A stretch of DNA of 64,000 bases from Bacillota bacterium (lineage in GTDB: Bacteria > Bacillota > Clostridia > Peptostreptococcales > Anaerovoracaceae), in contig JAFRHG010000021.1 in the NCBI GenBank assembly GCA_017433375.1, forward strand, positions 62,001 to 126,000, given 5' to 3'. Below the pieces are notes generated by a model, which did no database searches, was not told where the DNA came from, and worked only from the letters and a program-made list of their open reading frames with translations. Of the stretch, positions 9,211 to 20,059 are shown in pieces (within the stretch, counting starts at the first letter, position 1; every line of letters starts with the position of its first letter). A program made the translations under genes and the position numbers.

Positions 9211-9240
9211 GAACAAAAGGAACGATCCATCGTCCCTTTG
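9211..9240 (-). terminator. Possible terminator between efp and mltG
   Basis: Minus-strand hairpin with arms at 9216-9225 and 9230-9239 (ten pairs, one G-T) and a 4-nt loop, followed by the short T-rich tail TGTTCTTT. The T-tract is interrupted, so it may only attenuate. Confidence 0.45.
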
Positions 9241-9260
9241 CTCAGAAAATGGCTGATTGC

Positions 9261-9821
9261 TTATTTGGACCGTCCCAGATACTCTCCGGACCGGGTGTCG
9301 ATCTGTATGCGTTCACCCTCTTCAATGAAGATGGGCACCTGTACCACGGCGCCGGTCTCCACGGTGGCCGCCTTGGTGACGTTGGTTGCCGTATCGCCCT
9401 TGACGCCCGGCTCCGTTTCCGTCACGATCAGGTCCACGAAGTTGGGCGCGTCCACCTGGAAGGCATTGCCCTGGTAGAACTTGATGGTCGCTTCGTCGTT
9501 CTCCCGCAGGAACTTCATGGCCTCCTCCACCTGGTCATAGGCCAGGGGGATCTGGTCGTAGGACTCCGGATCCATGAAATAGTACAGTTCTCCGTCATTG
9601 TAGAGGTACTGCATGGTCTTGGTCTCGATATGCGCCTTGGGGAATTTGGCGTCCGGGTTGAAGGATTCCTCCTTGATGGCCCCGGTCAGTATATTCTTGT
9701 GCTTCGTCCGGACGAACGCCGCGCCCTTTCCCGGTTTCACGTGCTGGAAATCGAGAACGACATGGGGATCGCCGTCAATCTCAAAGGTAATGCCTTTTCT
9801 GAAGTCACCTGCGTAAATCAT
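9261..9821 (-). CDS. efp: Translation elongation factor P
   Basis: A 186-residue EF-P that relieves ribosome stalling at polyproline. It starts [20 protein letters not shown], and the loop [14 protein letters not shown] holds the Lys that some bacteria modify. The C-terminal OB domain ends [12 protein letters not shown]. The M24 peptidase lies 19 bp upstream, the familiar pepP-efp pairing. No dedicated modification gene (epmA or ymfI type) is seen nearby. Confidence 0.96.
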   Translation of the reverse strand: MIYAGDFRKGITFEIDGDPHVVLDFQHVKPGKGAAFVRTKHKNILTGAIKEESFNPDAKFPKAHIETKTMQYLYNDGELYYFMDPESYDQIPLAYDQVEEAMKFLRENDEATIKFYQGNAFQVDAPNFVDLIVTETEPGVKGDTATNVTKAATVETGAVVQVPIFIEEGERIQIDTRSGEYLGRSK

Positions 9822-9840
9822 GGATTCGTCACCTTTCTTC

Positions 9841-10590
9841 TCAAATAATGATCAGTTCCTTTTCGGATTTTGTCCCGTTAATTATACCAAAGTCAGTGAT
9901 AATTGCCAAGTCCTCGATTCGGGCCCCGAATTTGCCGGGGATGTAGATTCCCGGCTCAACGGTGACCGGCATGTAGGCCTCCAGGACTTCTTTGCTTTTG
10001 GCATTCAGGGTCGGCGCCTCGTGAACCTCCCGGCCCACACCGTGTCCCGTTCCGTGAATGTAGTACTCCCCGTAGCCGGCCTCGGTGATGATGTCCCGGC
10101 ACACTTTGTCGACATCGAAGCAGGACACCCCGGCGCGGCAGGCGGCAAGGCCGGCCCGCTGGGCCCTCAAAACGGTGTCGTAGACCTTCCTCTGCTCCTC
10201 TCCGAGATGGCCAATGCCGATGGTCCTGGTCATGTCCCCGCAGTAGCCGCGGACGATGCCGCCGAAGTCCATGGTCACCAGATCCCCCTCTTCGATCACC
10301 TTCTCCGAAGGCTCGCCGTGGGGCAGGTTGGTGTTTTCCCCGGAAACGCATATGGTGGGAAAGGCAAGCCCTTCGCTGCCGAGGGCCTTTAGGGTCCGCT
10401 CGATCTCATCGGCCACCTGCAGTTCCGTCATGCCCGGGCGGATATAGCCCAGGATGTGGTCGAAACAGGCATCCCCCATGGCTTCCGCTTCCAGGATGGC
10501 GAGGAGCTCGGCTTCGGTCTTCACCATAGAGGTTTCGCCCTTCTCCTGCTCAGCCGCCTTCGCTTTCTCCTGCTCAGCCGCGGCCATCAT
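9841..10590 (-). CDS. Short M24 family (Xaa-Pro type) aminopeptidase lacking the N-terminal domain
   Basis: A 249-residue metallopeptidase with a complete pita-bread catalytic domain. The metal ligands are visible: Asp in VTMDFGG, Asp in GYCGDMTRT, His in [13 protein letters not shown], Glu in TVEPGIYI and Glu in GARIEDLAI. Usual Firmicutes Xaa-Pro peptidases of about 355 residues carry an N-terminal creatinase-like domain. Here it is replaced by about 20 residues of EQEK repeats, coded by a short tandem duplication. The start at 10590 forms an ATGA overlap with the YlbF stop; an internal ATG (MVKTEAELL) is an alternative. It precedes efp, as pepP usually does. Proline preference is inferred from context. 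Confidence 0.82.
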   Translation of the reverse strand: MMAAAEQEKAKAAEQEKGETSMVKTEAELLAILEAEAMGDACFDHILGYIRPGMTELQVADEIERTLKALGSEGLAFPTICVSGENTNLPHGEPSEKVIEEGDLVTMDFGGIVRGYCGDMTRTIGIGHLGEEQRKVYDTVLRAQRAGLAACRAGVSCFDVDKVCRDIITEAGYGEYYIHGTGHGVGREVHEAPTLNAKSKEVLEAYMPVTVEPGIYIPGKFGARIEDLAIITDFGIINGTKSEKELIII

Positions 10591-10949
10591 TCCCGGTTTC
10601 CTCCGAACATGCTGGGATCGATGCCCATGTCGGACACCTCGCCGAGGATCTTATAGACGTCGGCCATCATCACGGAAAACCGCATCTGGCACTGGAGATA
10701 GTTGGCGGCCGACGGGTCGGACATGAGCACGGCGCTCAGCTGCTGCAGCTGCTGGAACGCGTCGGCGTCCGGCTCCTTGCCGATCATCTGCTCCGCCTGC
10801 ATCTCAAACTGGCGGTTCATGAAATCCTTCAGGGCCTGATCCAGCTGGGGATTGGCTTCCAACTCCTTCTTGGCGCGGTCAAACTGCTTGAATTCCTCCG
10901 ATTCCCGGACGGCGGCAGCCAGCTGGTGCGCCTGGTCGTATACGTTCAT
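10587..10949 (-). CDS. YlbF/YmcA family protein
   Basis: A 120-residue helical protein of the YlbF/YmcA family, with MNVYDQAHQLAAAVRESEEF, then DFMNRQFEMQAEQMIG. In Bacillus, YlbF and YmcA form a complex with YaaT that affects RNase Y processing and development. Here the gene lies between RNase J (15 bp upstream) and the M24 peptidase, so an RNA-decay link is plausible but inferred. Confidence 0.78.
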   Translation of the reverse strand: MNVYDQAHQLAAAVRESEEFKQFDRAKKELEANPQLDQALKDFMNRQFEMQAEQMIGKEPDADAFQQLQQLSAVLMSDPSAANYLQCQMRFSVMMADVYKILGEVSDMGIDPSMFGGNRE

Positions 10950-10964
10950 TTTTTCCTCCTCGCG

Positions 10965-12905
10965 TTATACCTCCATAAAGACCGGCAGAATGACCGGGTT
11001 GCGCTTGGTCTTCTGGTAGAGGAACTTGCGCAGCCCCTCCCTCACGGTGGTCTTCATGGCATTGATATCTTTCTTGTTTTTTCGCAGGCACTCTTCGATG
11101 ATCAGCTCCGCCTCGAAGCCGATTTCCTCGATGAGGTCCTCGTTGTCCCGGACGTAGACGAACCCCCGGGTGATCACCTCCGGGCCGGAGACGATCTCCC
11201 GCTGTTTTCTGTCCACGGTGGCCACGACGAAGATCAGCCCGGATTCGGACAGCAGCCGGCGGTCCTTCAGGACCATGTTGCCCACGTCTCCTACCCCCAG
11301 ACCGTCCACCATGATGTCGCCAGCCGGCGCGGCGTGCTCTTCCAGCTGAACCTTATTCGCCGTCAGGGACAGGCTGTCGCCGTTGGACAGCAGGAATATA
11401 TTCTCCCCGGACATGCCCAGGTATTCGGCCAGCTGGGCGTGCTTCTGGAGGTGCCGGTATTCCCCGTGCACGGGCATGAAATACTTCGGCCGGATCAGGG
11501 AATGCATCAGCTTCAGCTCCTCCCGGCAGGCGTGGCCGGAAACGTGGGTCTCGGCGATGTCGGAGTAGATGACCTCCGCCCCGTTCTCGATCAGCTGGTC
11601 CACCACGTTGGAGACGGTGAGCTCGTTGCCGGGCACCGGCGTGGAGGACAGGATGACCATGTCCCCCTTCTTGATGCGGATGGACTTGTGCTCCATGGAC
11701 GCCATGCGGGCAAGAGCCGACATGGGTTCGCCCTGGCTGCCCGTGGTGATGATCACCAGCTCCTTGTCGGGAATGTTCTTCGTCTGGTCCAGGTCCACCA
11801 GCATGTGGTCCGGGATCCGAATGTATCCCATCTCCTTGGCCAGTTCAAAAACGTTGACCATGCTCCGGCCGGAGATGGCCACCTTCCGGTGGCAGCGGAG
11901 CGCAATGTCGATGATGCGCTGTATCCGGTGCACGTTGGAGGAGAAGGTCGCGATGATGATCCGGCTCTGGGAGCTGCGGAAAATGGGATCCAGGGCTTCA
12001 CCCACCTTCATCTCCGAACGGGTATAGCCCTGGCGCATGACGTTGGTGCTGTCCGCCATCATGAGCAGGACGCCTTCCGTGCCGATCTGGGCCAGACGGC
12101 CGAAATCGATCTTCTTGCCGTCCACGGGCGTATAGTCGATCTTGAAGTCGCCGGTGTGGAAGATGACTCCCGCCGGGGTCTCGATCTTCAGGCAGATGGA
12201 ATCGGCGATGGAATGGGTGATCCGCAGGGCTTCCACCCGGAAGTATTTGCCCAGGGAGAAGACCTCCCCTGCCCCGATGGGGTGCATATCCGCCTTCAGG
12301 TGATGCTCTTCCAGCTTGTTTCCGATCAGTCCCAGGGGAAACCGCATGCCGAAGATGGGCACCTTGATCTCCTTCAGCAGATAGGGAACCGCGCCGATGT
12401 GGTCCTCATGGCCGTGGGTGATCACCAGGCCAAGGATCTTCTTGTCCGTCTCGGTCAGATAGGAGAAATCCGGGATGACCTTGTCGATCCCGAACATTTC
12501 ATCGTCAGGGAAGGACAGCCCGCAGTCGATGATGATGATCTCATCCTCATACTCGATGGCCGTCATGTTCTTGCCGATCTCGTGGAGTCCGCCCAGGGGA
12601 ATGATCCGCACAGGGGACGCCGGCCGGCGCTTTTTTACCGCCTTTGCCGCAATGGCCCGGCTTTCTCCCTTGCCGGAGCGGTCCGCCCGGACAGCCTTAT
12701 CCGCCCGGGATGAACGTTCCGCCCGGGCCGGTTTTTCGGAGCGGGCATCGCGCCTGGGCGCGCCCTTCCGTTCCGTATGTTTGCGTGAAGAGGCGCCCGT
12801 TGCCTTTGCACGTCCCTTGGGACTCATGGGCCGGGCACCCTTCTGCCGCGTACTCTTATTCGTATTGCTCTGTTTCGCGTTGTTCTGTTTCGTGTTGTTT
12901 CTCAT
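10965..12905 (-). CDS. rnj: Ribonuclease J with a long basic N-terminal extension
   Basis: A metallo-beta-lactamase/beta-CASP ribonuclease of 646 residues with 5'-3' exo- and endonuclease roles in mRNA decay. The core starts near residue 97 (VRIIPLGGLHEIGKNMTAIE). The metal motif is GLVITHGHEDHIGAVPYL, and the beta-CASP part includes IIATFSSNVHRIQ and TTGSQGEPMSAL. The C-terminal part has HVSGHACREELKLM and MPVHGEYRHLQKHA. Ahead of the core lies a low-complexity Arg/Lys/Ala/Ser tail. The start at 12905 abuts the leuS stop at 12906; Met27 (MSPKGRAKA) is an alternative. Whether it is J1 or J2 cannot be told. Confidence 0.92.
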   Translation of the reverse strand: MRNNTKQNNAKQSNTNKSTRQKGARPMSPKGRAKATGASSRKHTERKGAPRRDARSEKPARAERSSRADKAVRADRSGKGESRAIAAKAVKKRRPASPVRIIPLGGLHEIGKNMTAIEYEDEIIIIDCGLSFPDDEMFGIDKVIPDFSYLTETDKKILGLVITHGHEDHIGAVPYLLKEIKVPIFGMRFPLGLIGNKLEEHHLKADMHPIGAGEVFSLGKYFRVEALRITHSIADSICLKIETPAGVIFHTGDFKIDYTPVDGKKIDFGRLAQIGTEGVLLMMADSTNVMRQGYTRSEMKVGEALDPIFRSSQSRIIIATFSSNVHRIQRIIDIALRCHRKVAISGRSMVNVFELAKEMGYIRIPDHMLVDLDQTKNIPDKELVIITTGSQGEPMSALARMASMEHKSIRIKKGDMVILSSTPVPGNELTVSNVVDQLIENGAEVIYSDIAETHVSGHACREELKLMHSLIRPKYFMPVHGEYRHLQKHAQLAEYLGMSGENIFLLSNGDSLSLTANKVQLEEHAAPAGDIMVDGLGVGDVGNMVLKDRRLLSESGLIFVVATVDRKQREIVSGPEVITRGFVYVRDNEDLIEEIGFEAELIIEECLRKNKKDINAMKTTVREGLRKFLYQKTKRNPVILPVFMEV

Positions 12906-15404
12906 TTATCCTTTCACTACGATGTTGATCAGGCGGCCGGGAACGGCGATGGTCTTGACCACGGTCTTTCCGTCCGTCAGGCCCCTGATGGTTTCATGTT
13001 CAGCGGCGATGGCCAGCATATCCTCTCTGGTGGCATCGCCAGGTATATCGATTTTTGCTTTGTTTTTGCCGTTGATCTGGACCATGATCTCCACGGTATC
13101 CTTCACCAGGGCGTCGGGATCATAGGCGGGCCATGCCTGCTCGTAGGCGTATCCTTCGCCGCCCAGGCCTTCCCACATCTCCTCCGCCACATGGGGCACG
13201 AAGGGCGTCAGCAGGACGACCAGGGTGCGCACGGCGTGGGCGTAGAGGCCCTCGTTGATCCCGCCGGTCTTGTACCGGTACATCTCGTTGACCAGTTCCA
13301 TGACAGAACTGATGGCGGTGTTGAAGTTGAAGCGGTCGGACACATCGTCGGTCACCTTCTTGATGGTGTAGTTCAGGGCGTAGTTCAGCTTCCGGTCCGC
13401 CTCACCCGCGATGGTCCATTCCTCCGCAGGGTGATCGAAACTGTCGATGAATTCGCGCACCAGGCGGTAGACCCGGTTCAGGAAACGGAAGGACCCTTCC
13501 ACGCCTTCGTCGGACCAGTCCAGTTCCCTTTCCGGCGGGGCCGCGAAGAGAATGAAGAGCCGGGCCGTGTCGGCGCCGTATTTCTCGATGATCTCCGCCG
13601 GGGAAACCACGTTGCCCAGGGATTTGCTCATCTTGGCGGAGACATAGTTGCCGTCGCTGTCCGTATATCCCTTCAGCACCATGCCCTGGGTGAGCAGGTT
13701 CTGGAAGGGTTCCTCATCCTTGACCAGACCCAGATCATGAAGCGCCATCTGGAAGAAGCGGGCGTACATCAGGTGCATGATGGCGTGCTCTACGCCGCCG
13801 ATGTACTGGTCCACGTTCATCCAGTAATCCACTTTCTCCTTGTCGAATACCTTCTCCGTGTTCCGGGCATCGCAGTAGCGAAGCTCATACCAGGAGGAAT
13901 CCAGGAAGGTGTCCATGGTGTCCACCTCCCGCTTCGCCGGCCGTCCGCAGACGGGACAGACCGTATCCACGAAGGTCTTGCTGGTAACGATGGGAGACTC
14001 ACCCTTTCCGGTGAATTCCACGTCCGTGGGCAGCATCACCGGCAGGTTTTCTTCCTTCTCCGGTACCCAGCCGCACTCCTCGCACCAGATCATGGGGATC
14101 GGGGTGCCCCAGTAGCGCTGGCGGGAAATCAGCCAGTCACGCAGCCGGTAGGTAATGGTGGGCTCACCGATGCCCCTCTCCTTGGCCACTTCGGCGATCT
14201 TCTGAATGGCGTCACGGTTGTTCATGCCGTTGAACTCGCCGGAGTTGATGACCACGCCTTCGGCGGCGCAGGCCTCCGTCAGGTTGTTCACGTCCACATC
14301 CGGATCCTGGGGATCGATGACCGGCACGATCTCCAGACCGAACTTCTTGGCGAAGTCAAAGTCTCTCTGGTCGTGGGCCGGCACGCCCATGACCGCGCCC
14401 GTTCCGTAGCCCATGAGGACATAGTCGGAAATGTAGATGGGCATGGGCTTATGGGTGAAGGGATTCACCGCGTTCTTTCCGATGAACACACCCGTCTTCT
14501 CATTGGTGGTTGCTGTACGCTCGATCTCGCTCATGTGGGCGCAGCGGTCGATGTATTCCTTCACCGGCTTCTCGTATTCCGTTCCCTCGACCCAGCGGAG
14601 AACGTCGGGATACTCGGGGGCCAGGACCATAAAGGTCGTACCGTAGATGGTGTCGATCCGGGTGGTGAAGACGGTCAGCTTGTCCTCCGTCCCCTCCACA
14701 TCGAAGGTAGCCAGGGCGCCGTGGGACTTGCCGATCCAGTTGCGCTGCATGGTCTTGACCTTTTCCGGCCATCCGGGCAGCTTGTCCATGTTATCCAGGA
14801 GCCGGTCGGCGTAATCGGTGATCTTGAAGTACCACTGGGACAGGTCCTTCTTGCCCACGGGGGTGCCGCAGCGCTCGCAGCAGCCCTCCACGACCTGTTC
14901 GTTGGCCAGCACCGTCTGGCAGCTGGGGCACCAGTTGACCTGGCTGTCCTTCTTGTAGGCCAGTCCCTTGTTGAAGAACTGGATGAAGATCCACTGCATC
15001 CAGCGGTAGTATTCGGGGTGGCAGGTGGCTACTTCCCTCTCCCAATCGTAGGACAGGCCCAGCTCCTTCAGCTGGTCCTGCATATCGTGGATGTTGGACC
15101 AGGTCCACTCCGCCGGCGCCACGTTGTGCTTGATCGCCGCGTTCTCCGCCGGCAGGCCGAATCCGTCCCATCCCATGGGATGGAGCACGTTATAGCCGTT
15201 CATGGTTTTGAACCGGGCGATCACGTCACCGATGGAATAGTTCCGCACGTGGCCCATGTGCAGCTTGCCCGAGGGGTACGGGAACATTTCGAGAACGTAA
15301 TACTTCTCCTTGTCCGGATCCTCTGTGACCCGGAAGGCGTTCCGCTGGGCCCAGATCTTCTGCCATTTCTTTTCGATTTCCGCAAAATTATACTTTTCCT
15401 GCAT
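12906..15404 (-). CDS. leuS: Leucyl-tRNA synthetase
   Basis: Class I synthetase charging tRNA-Leu, about 832 residues. The HIGH-type motif is [15 protein letters not shown] near residue 40. The editing (CP1) domain contains [20 protein letters not shown] and [19 protein letters not shown]. The KMSKS loop is [10 protein letters not shown], followed by the anticodon-binding domain. Two zinc-ribbon CxxC pairs are present (WCPSCQTVL with [16 protein letters not shown]). Start 15404 ([15 protein letters not shown]) was chosen because GGGAGGAAACG precedes it. The operon order leuS-rsfS-yqeK-nadD is standard in Firmicutes. Two tRNA-Leu genes lie elsewhere in this window. Confidence 0.96.
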   Translation of the reverse strand: MQEKYNFAEIEKKWQKIWAQRNAFRVTEDPDKEKYYVLEMFPYPSGKLHMGHVRNYSIGDVIARFKTMNGYNVLHPMGWDGFGLPAENAAIKHNVAPAEWTWSNIHDMQDQLKELGLSYDWEREVATCHPEYYRWMQWIFIQFFNKGLAYKKDSQVNWCPSCQTVLANEQVVEGCCERCGTPVGKKDLSQWYFKITDYADRLLDNMDKLPGWPEKVKTMQRNWIGKSHGALATFDVEGTEDKLTVFTTRIDTIYGTTFMVLAPEYPDVLRWVEGTEYEKPVKEYIDRCAHMSEIERTATTNEKTGVFIGKNAVNPFTHKPMPIYISDYVLMGYGTGAVMGVPAHDQRDFDFAKKFGLEIVPVIDPQDPDVDVNNLTEACAAEGVVINSGEFNGMNNRDAIQKIAEVAKERGIGEPTITYRLRDWLISRQRYWGTPIPMIWCEECGWVPEKEENLPVMLPTDVEFTGKGESPIVTSKTFVDTVCPVCGRPAKREVDTMDTFLDSSWYELRYCDARNTEKVFDKEKVDYWMNVDQYIGGVEHAIMHLMYARFFQMALHDLGLVKDEEPFQNLLTQGMVLKGYTDSDGNYVSAKMSKSLGNVVSPAEIIEKYGADTARLFILFAAPPERELDWSDEGVEGSFRFLNRVYRLVREFIDSFDHPAEEWTIAGEADRKLNYALNYTIKKVTDDVSDRFNFNTAISSVMELVNEMYRYKTGGINEGLYAHAVRTLVVLLTPFVPHVAEEMWEGLGGEGYAYEQAWPAYDPDALVKDTVEIMVQINGKNKAKIDIPGDATREDMLAIAAEHETIRGLTDGKTVVKTIAVPGRLINIVVKG

Positions 15405-15449
15405 CGTTTCCTCCCTGCGGCGCAAACCGTCCGCGCCGCCAGTCTTCCA

Positions 15450-15794
15450 TCAGTTGATCTCCACGACCTCGCAGTCGCCCCAGATCTTCTCCAGATTGTA
15501 TTTTTCACGCATATCGGTGCCCATAATGTTGACCACCACATCGCCGTAGTCCATCAGGATCCACCCGGAGGGCTTCTTGCCTTCCACCCGCCTGGGGAAA
15601 ATCTCCAAAGGTTCCAGGGTGTCCTCCACCGCGTCCTTCAGGGCCTCCAGATGCCGCTCGCTTCCCGCGGACGCCATCACAAAGTAATCGGCAAAACCGG
15701 ATTTCAGCGCGATGTCGATGATCAGCACATCCGTGCCCTTCTTGTCCAACAGCGCCTTAGCGATCAGCTGTGCCAGTTTTTCTGCTTCCATCAT
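15450..15794 (-). CDS. rsfS: Ribosomal silencing factor RsfS
   Basis: A 114-residue protein of the RsfS/YbeB family that binds L14 and blocks 30S-50S joining under starvation. Family segments seen are KGTDVLIIDI, DYFVMASAGSERHLEAL and GWILMDYGDVVVNIM. It lies 4 bp after the yqeK stop. Two tandem ATG codons leave the first residue uncertain by one. Confidence 0.93.
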   Translation of the reverse strand: MMEAEKLAQLIAKALLDKKGTDVLIIDIALKSGFADYFVMASAGSERHLEALKDAVEDTLEPLEIFPRRVEGKKPSGWILMDYGDVVVNIMGTDMREKYNLEKIWGDCEVVEIN

Positions 15795-15798
15795 GTGT

Positions 15799-16398
15799 TC
15801 ACTCCTTGTGTTCTTCAGTATTGCCGGCGCGGCGGGCCAGATCCTCCGCCGCCTCCAGCGTATCCGGGTCGAGGTATTCTCCCCGGCTGTTTACATAGTC
15901 AATGGTGTGCTCCAGGGCGAAAAGGCAACCCTGATCCAGGTCCCTCTCCCCGATCCTCCGGTTCTCCTCCACCGAAGGGTGGCTGCGTCCCGGCTCGATG
16001 ACATCGGCCAGGAAGACCACCTTCTCCAGGGTGCTCATACCGGCCCGCCCTGTGGTGTGATAGGATACGGCGTTCAGTACGTCCTCATCGGTGATGCCGT
16101 AATCCCTCTTCATCCGTTCCGCGGCGATCTTGCCGTGGGACAGATTGACGTTGCCTTTGTATCCCGGGTCCAGGCCGAAGCGGTCCACATCGGCGTCCAG
16201 TTCCTCCGGGTCCAGGTTGCGGACCAGATCGTGGAACCAGGCCGCCAGCTCCGCCTTCTCCGGATCCGCTCCATAGGTTTTCGCCAGTTTCACCGCCGTT
16301 TCCACTACGTTCTCCGTGTGGCGCCGGCGAGAGGGCTTCATATGCCCGTCCATAAAGGCCTTTGCCCGGGCGATGGCCTGTTCATCGGTATAGTCCAT
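15799..16398 (-). CDS. yqeK: HD-domain hydrolase YqeK (symmetrical Ap4A hydrolase family)
   Basis: A 199-residue HD hydrolase. Metal ligands are the His in RRRHTENVVETAVKLA, the HD pair in AAWFHDLVRN and a later Asp in VVFLADVIEPGRSH. YqeK proteins hydrolyse diadenosine tetraphosphate symmetrically to two ADP. The start overlaps nadD by 17 bp, and rsfS follows at once. The neighbourhood nadD-yqeK-rsfS is diagnostic. Confidence 0.9.
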   Translation of the reverse strand: MDYTDEQAIARAKAFMDGHMKPSRRRHTENVVETAVKLAKTYGADPEKAELAAWFHDLVRNLDPEELDADVDRFGLDPGYKGNVNLSHGKIAAERMKRDYGITDEDVLNAVSYHTTGRAGMSTLEKVVFLADVIEPGRSHPSVEENRRIGERDLDQGCLFALEHTIDYVNSRGEYLDPDTLEAAEDLARRAGNTEEHKE

Positions 16399-16974
16399 GG
16401 GTCCTGATGTACTCCTCCACCTCCGGGCCGACCATATCGGTCACGGGAAGCCCCTGGGCGATCCGCTGACGGATCTCCGTGGCGGACAGATCAAAGGGCC
16501 GGTTTTCGATTCGCAGGATCTCTGTTCCCCACCTATCCGTAAGCCGCCTCATGGCCTCCTCCAGCTCTTCGTCCCGGTATCCCGGACGGCTGCCTACGAT
16601 GTAGGCGTACCGGGTAAGCAGCTCGTCGTGGTTCATCCAGGTGTCCAGCTTCACCAGAGAATCGGTGCCCACGATGAAATAGAGCCTGGCATCCTCTCCG
16701 AACTGCTTCTGCATGGCCCGCAGGGTCAGGTAGGTGTAGGACACCCCCTCCTGCTTCAGCTCCAGGTCCGAAGGATGGATCCTCTCCTCCCCGGCCAGGG
16801 CCAGGTCCAGCATGTTCATCCGGTCACTGCCGGAAGCCGGCTGGCGGTCGAGTTTGAAGGGCTGCAGCCGGGCGGGGACCAGAAGCACCTGGTCCAGAGC
16901 GCACTGGTTGAGGGCGTCTTTGGCCAGGTTCACGTGTCCCAGATGTACCGGATCGAAGGATCCGCCGAAAATCC

Positions 16975-16987
<13 letters not shown>
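16382..16987 (-). CDS. nadD: Nicotinate-nucleotide adenylyltransferase
   Basis: A 201-residue enzyme that adenylates nicotinate mononucleotide to deamido-NAD. The nucleotidyl-transferase motif is GIFGGSFDPVHLGHVNLA with the HxGH-type histidines, and the C-terminal ATP-binding motif is DLSATEIRQRIAQG. It overlaps aspS by 13 bp at its start and yqeK by 17 bp at its end. Confidence 0.95.
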
Positions 16988-18747
<1,760 letters not shown>

Positions 18748-18788
18748 TAATCTATTCCTCGCTTCGTTTTGTTGTTCACTGATCTTAC

Positions 18789-20039
18789 TTATTTCAGCTC
18801 GTCGGCGATACTGTCCAGGGAGACTTCCTTCTGGTCGCCGGTAGCCATATCCTTGATGGTCAGCCTGCCGGTCTGCAGCTCGTTTTCGCCGATGACCACG
18901 GTCTTCTTCGCGTTGATCCGGTTGGCGTGCTTGAACTGGTTCTTCAGATTCCGGCCCATGACGTCCATCTGCACGGCGACGCCGGCAGAGCGCAGCTCAC
19001 CCATCAGCTTCAGGGCGGCCTTCTTGGCCTCATCGCCCATGTAGGCGATGAACACCTCCGTCCCCGCTTCCTCGGGGATCTCGAAGCCGCAGGCCTCCAT
19101 GGTCATGAGCATTCTCTCCTTGCCCATGCCCCAGCCCACGCCGGGAGTGGAGGGTCCGCCGACCTCTTCGATCAGGCCGTCGTAGCGGCCGCCGCCGCAG
19201 ACGGTTCCCTGGGCGCCGATCTTGGTGGTGACAAACTCAAAGGCGGTCTTGGTATAGTAGTCCAGGCCGCGAACGATCCTGGGATTGACTTTGTAGGGAA
19301 TGCCCAGGGCATCCAGATTCGCCTTCAGATCTTCGAAAGCCTGCCTGCACTCGTCGCACAGGTAGTCCAGCATCATGGGCGCGTCCTTGACCAGTTCCTG
19401 GTCGATGGGCGACTTGCAGTCCAGGATCCGCATGGGATTGGTGTGGAACCGCTCCTGGCAGGTGGGACAGAGCTCGTCGTACTTGGGCTCCAGGAAGGCC
19501 CTGAGGGCGTCCCTGTGCCTCTGGCGGCAGTCCGGGCAGCCTACGCTATTGATCTCCAGCTCCACATCGGTGATGCCCATCTCCCTGATGAACTCGTAGC
19601 CGATGGCGATGACCTCCGCGTCCGCCATCATGTCGGAGGACTCGAAGATCTCCACGCCGAACTGATGGAACTCCCGCAGGCGGCCCGACTGGGGCTTCTC
19701 GTAGCGGAAGCAGGGAATGTTGTAATAGTACTTATGGGGCTGCACACCGGCATAGGCCTTGTGTTCCACATAGGCCCGGGTCACCGGTGAGGTGCCCTCG
19801 GGACGAAGGGTGATGCTTCTGCCGGCGAAATCCTTGAAGGTGTACATCTCCTTCTGCACGATATCCGTGGTGTCGCCTACGCCCCGCTTGAACAGCTCCG
19901 TATGCTCGAACACCGGCGTGCGGATCTCCTGAAAGCCGTACCTGCGGCAGATATCAGCGAATTTTTCCTCCAGGAAGTGCCATTTGTAGGCCTCCTCCGG
20001 CATCATGTCTTTTGTTCCTTTTGGTGCGTTGGTCAGCAT
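18789..20039 (-). CDS. hisS: Histidyl-tRNA synthetase
   Basis: Class II synthetase of 416 residues. It starts with APKGTKDMMPEEAYKWHFLE, and motif 2 is CFRYEKPQSGRLREFHQFG. The His-specific motif is VRGLDYYTKTAFEF, followed by GGGRYDGLIEEVGG. The C-terminal anticodon-binding domain begins at about 325. It lies between hemZ and aspS in a classic Clostridia cluster. Confidence 0.96.
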   Translation of the reverse strand: MLTNAPKGTKDMMPEEAYKWHFLEEKFADICRRYGFQEIRTPVFEHTELFKRGVGDTTDIVQKEMYTFKDFAGRSITLRPEGTSPVTRAYVEHKAYAGVQPHKYYYNIPCFRYEKPQSGRLREFHQFGVEIFESSDMMADAEVIAIGYEFIREMGITDVELEINSVGCPDCRQRHRDALRAFLEPKYDELCPTCQERFHTNPMRILDCKSPIDQELVKDAPMMLDYLCDECRQAFEDLKANLDALGIPYKVNPRIVRGLDYYTKTAFEFVTTKIGAQGTVCGGGRYDGLIEEVGGPSTPGVGWGMGKERMLMTMEACGFEIPEEAGTEVFIAYMGDEAKKAALKLMGELRSAGVAVQMDVMGRNLKNQFKHANRINAKKTVVIGENELQTGRLTIKDMATGDQKEVSLDSIADELK

Positions 20040-20059
20040 GTTTCTTTACCCTCCGTAGA

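Noticed and set aside
12996..16001. Plus-strand ORF of 1001 codons opposite leuS and rsfS
   Set aside because: Shadow of leuS and rsfS, no domain, no ribosome-binding site.
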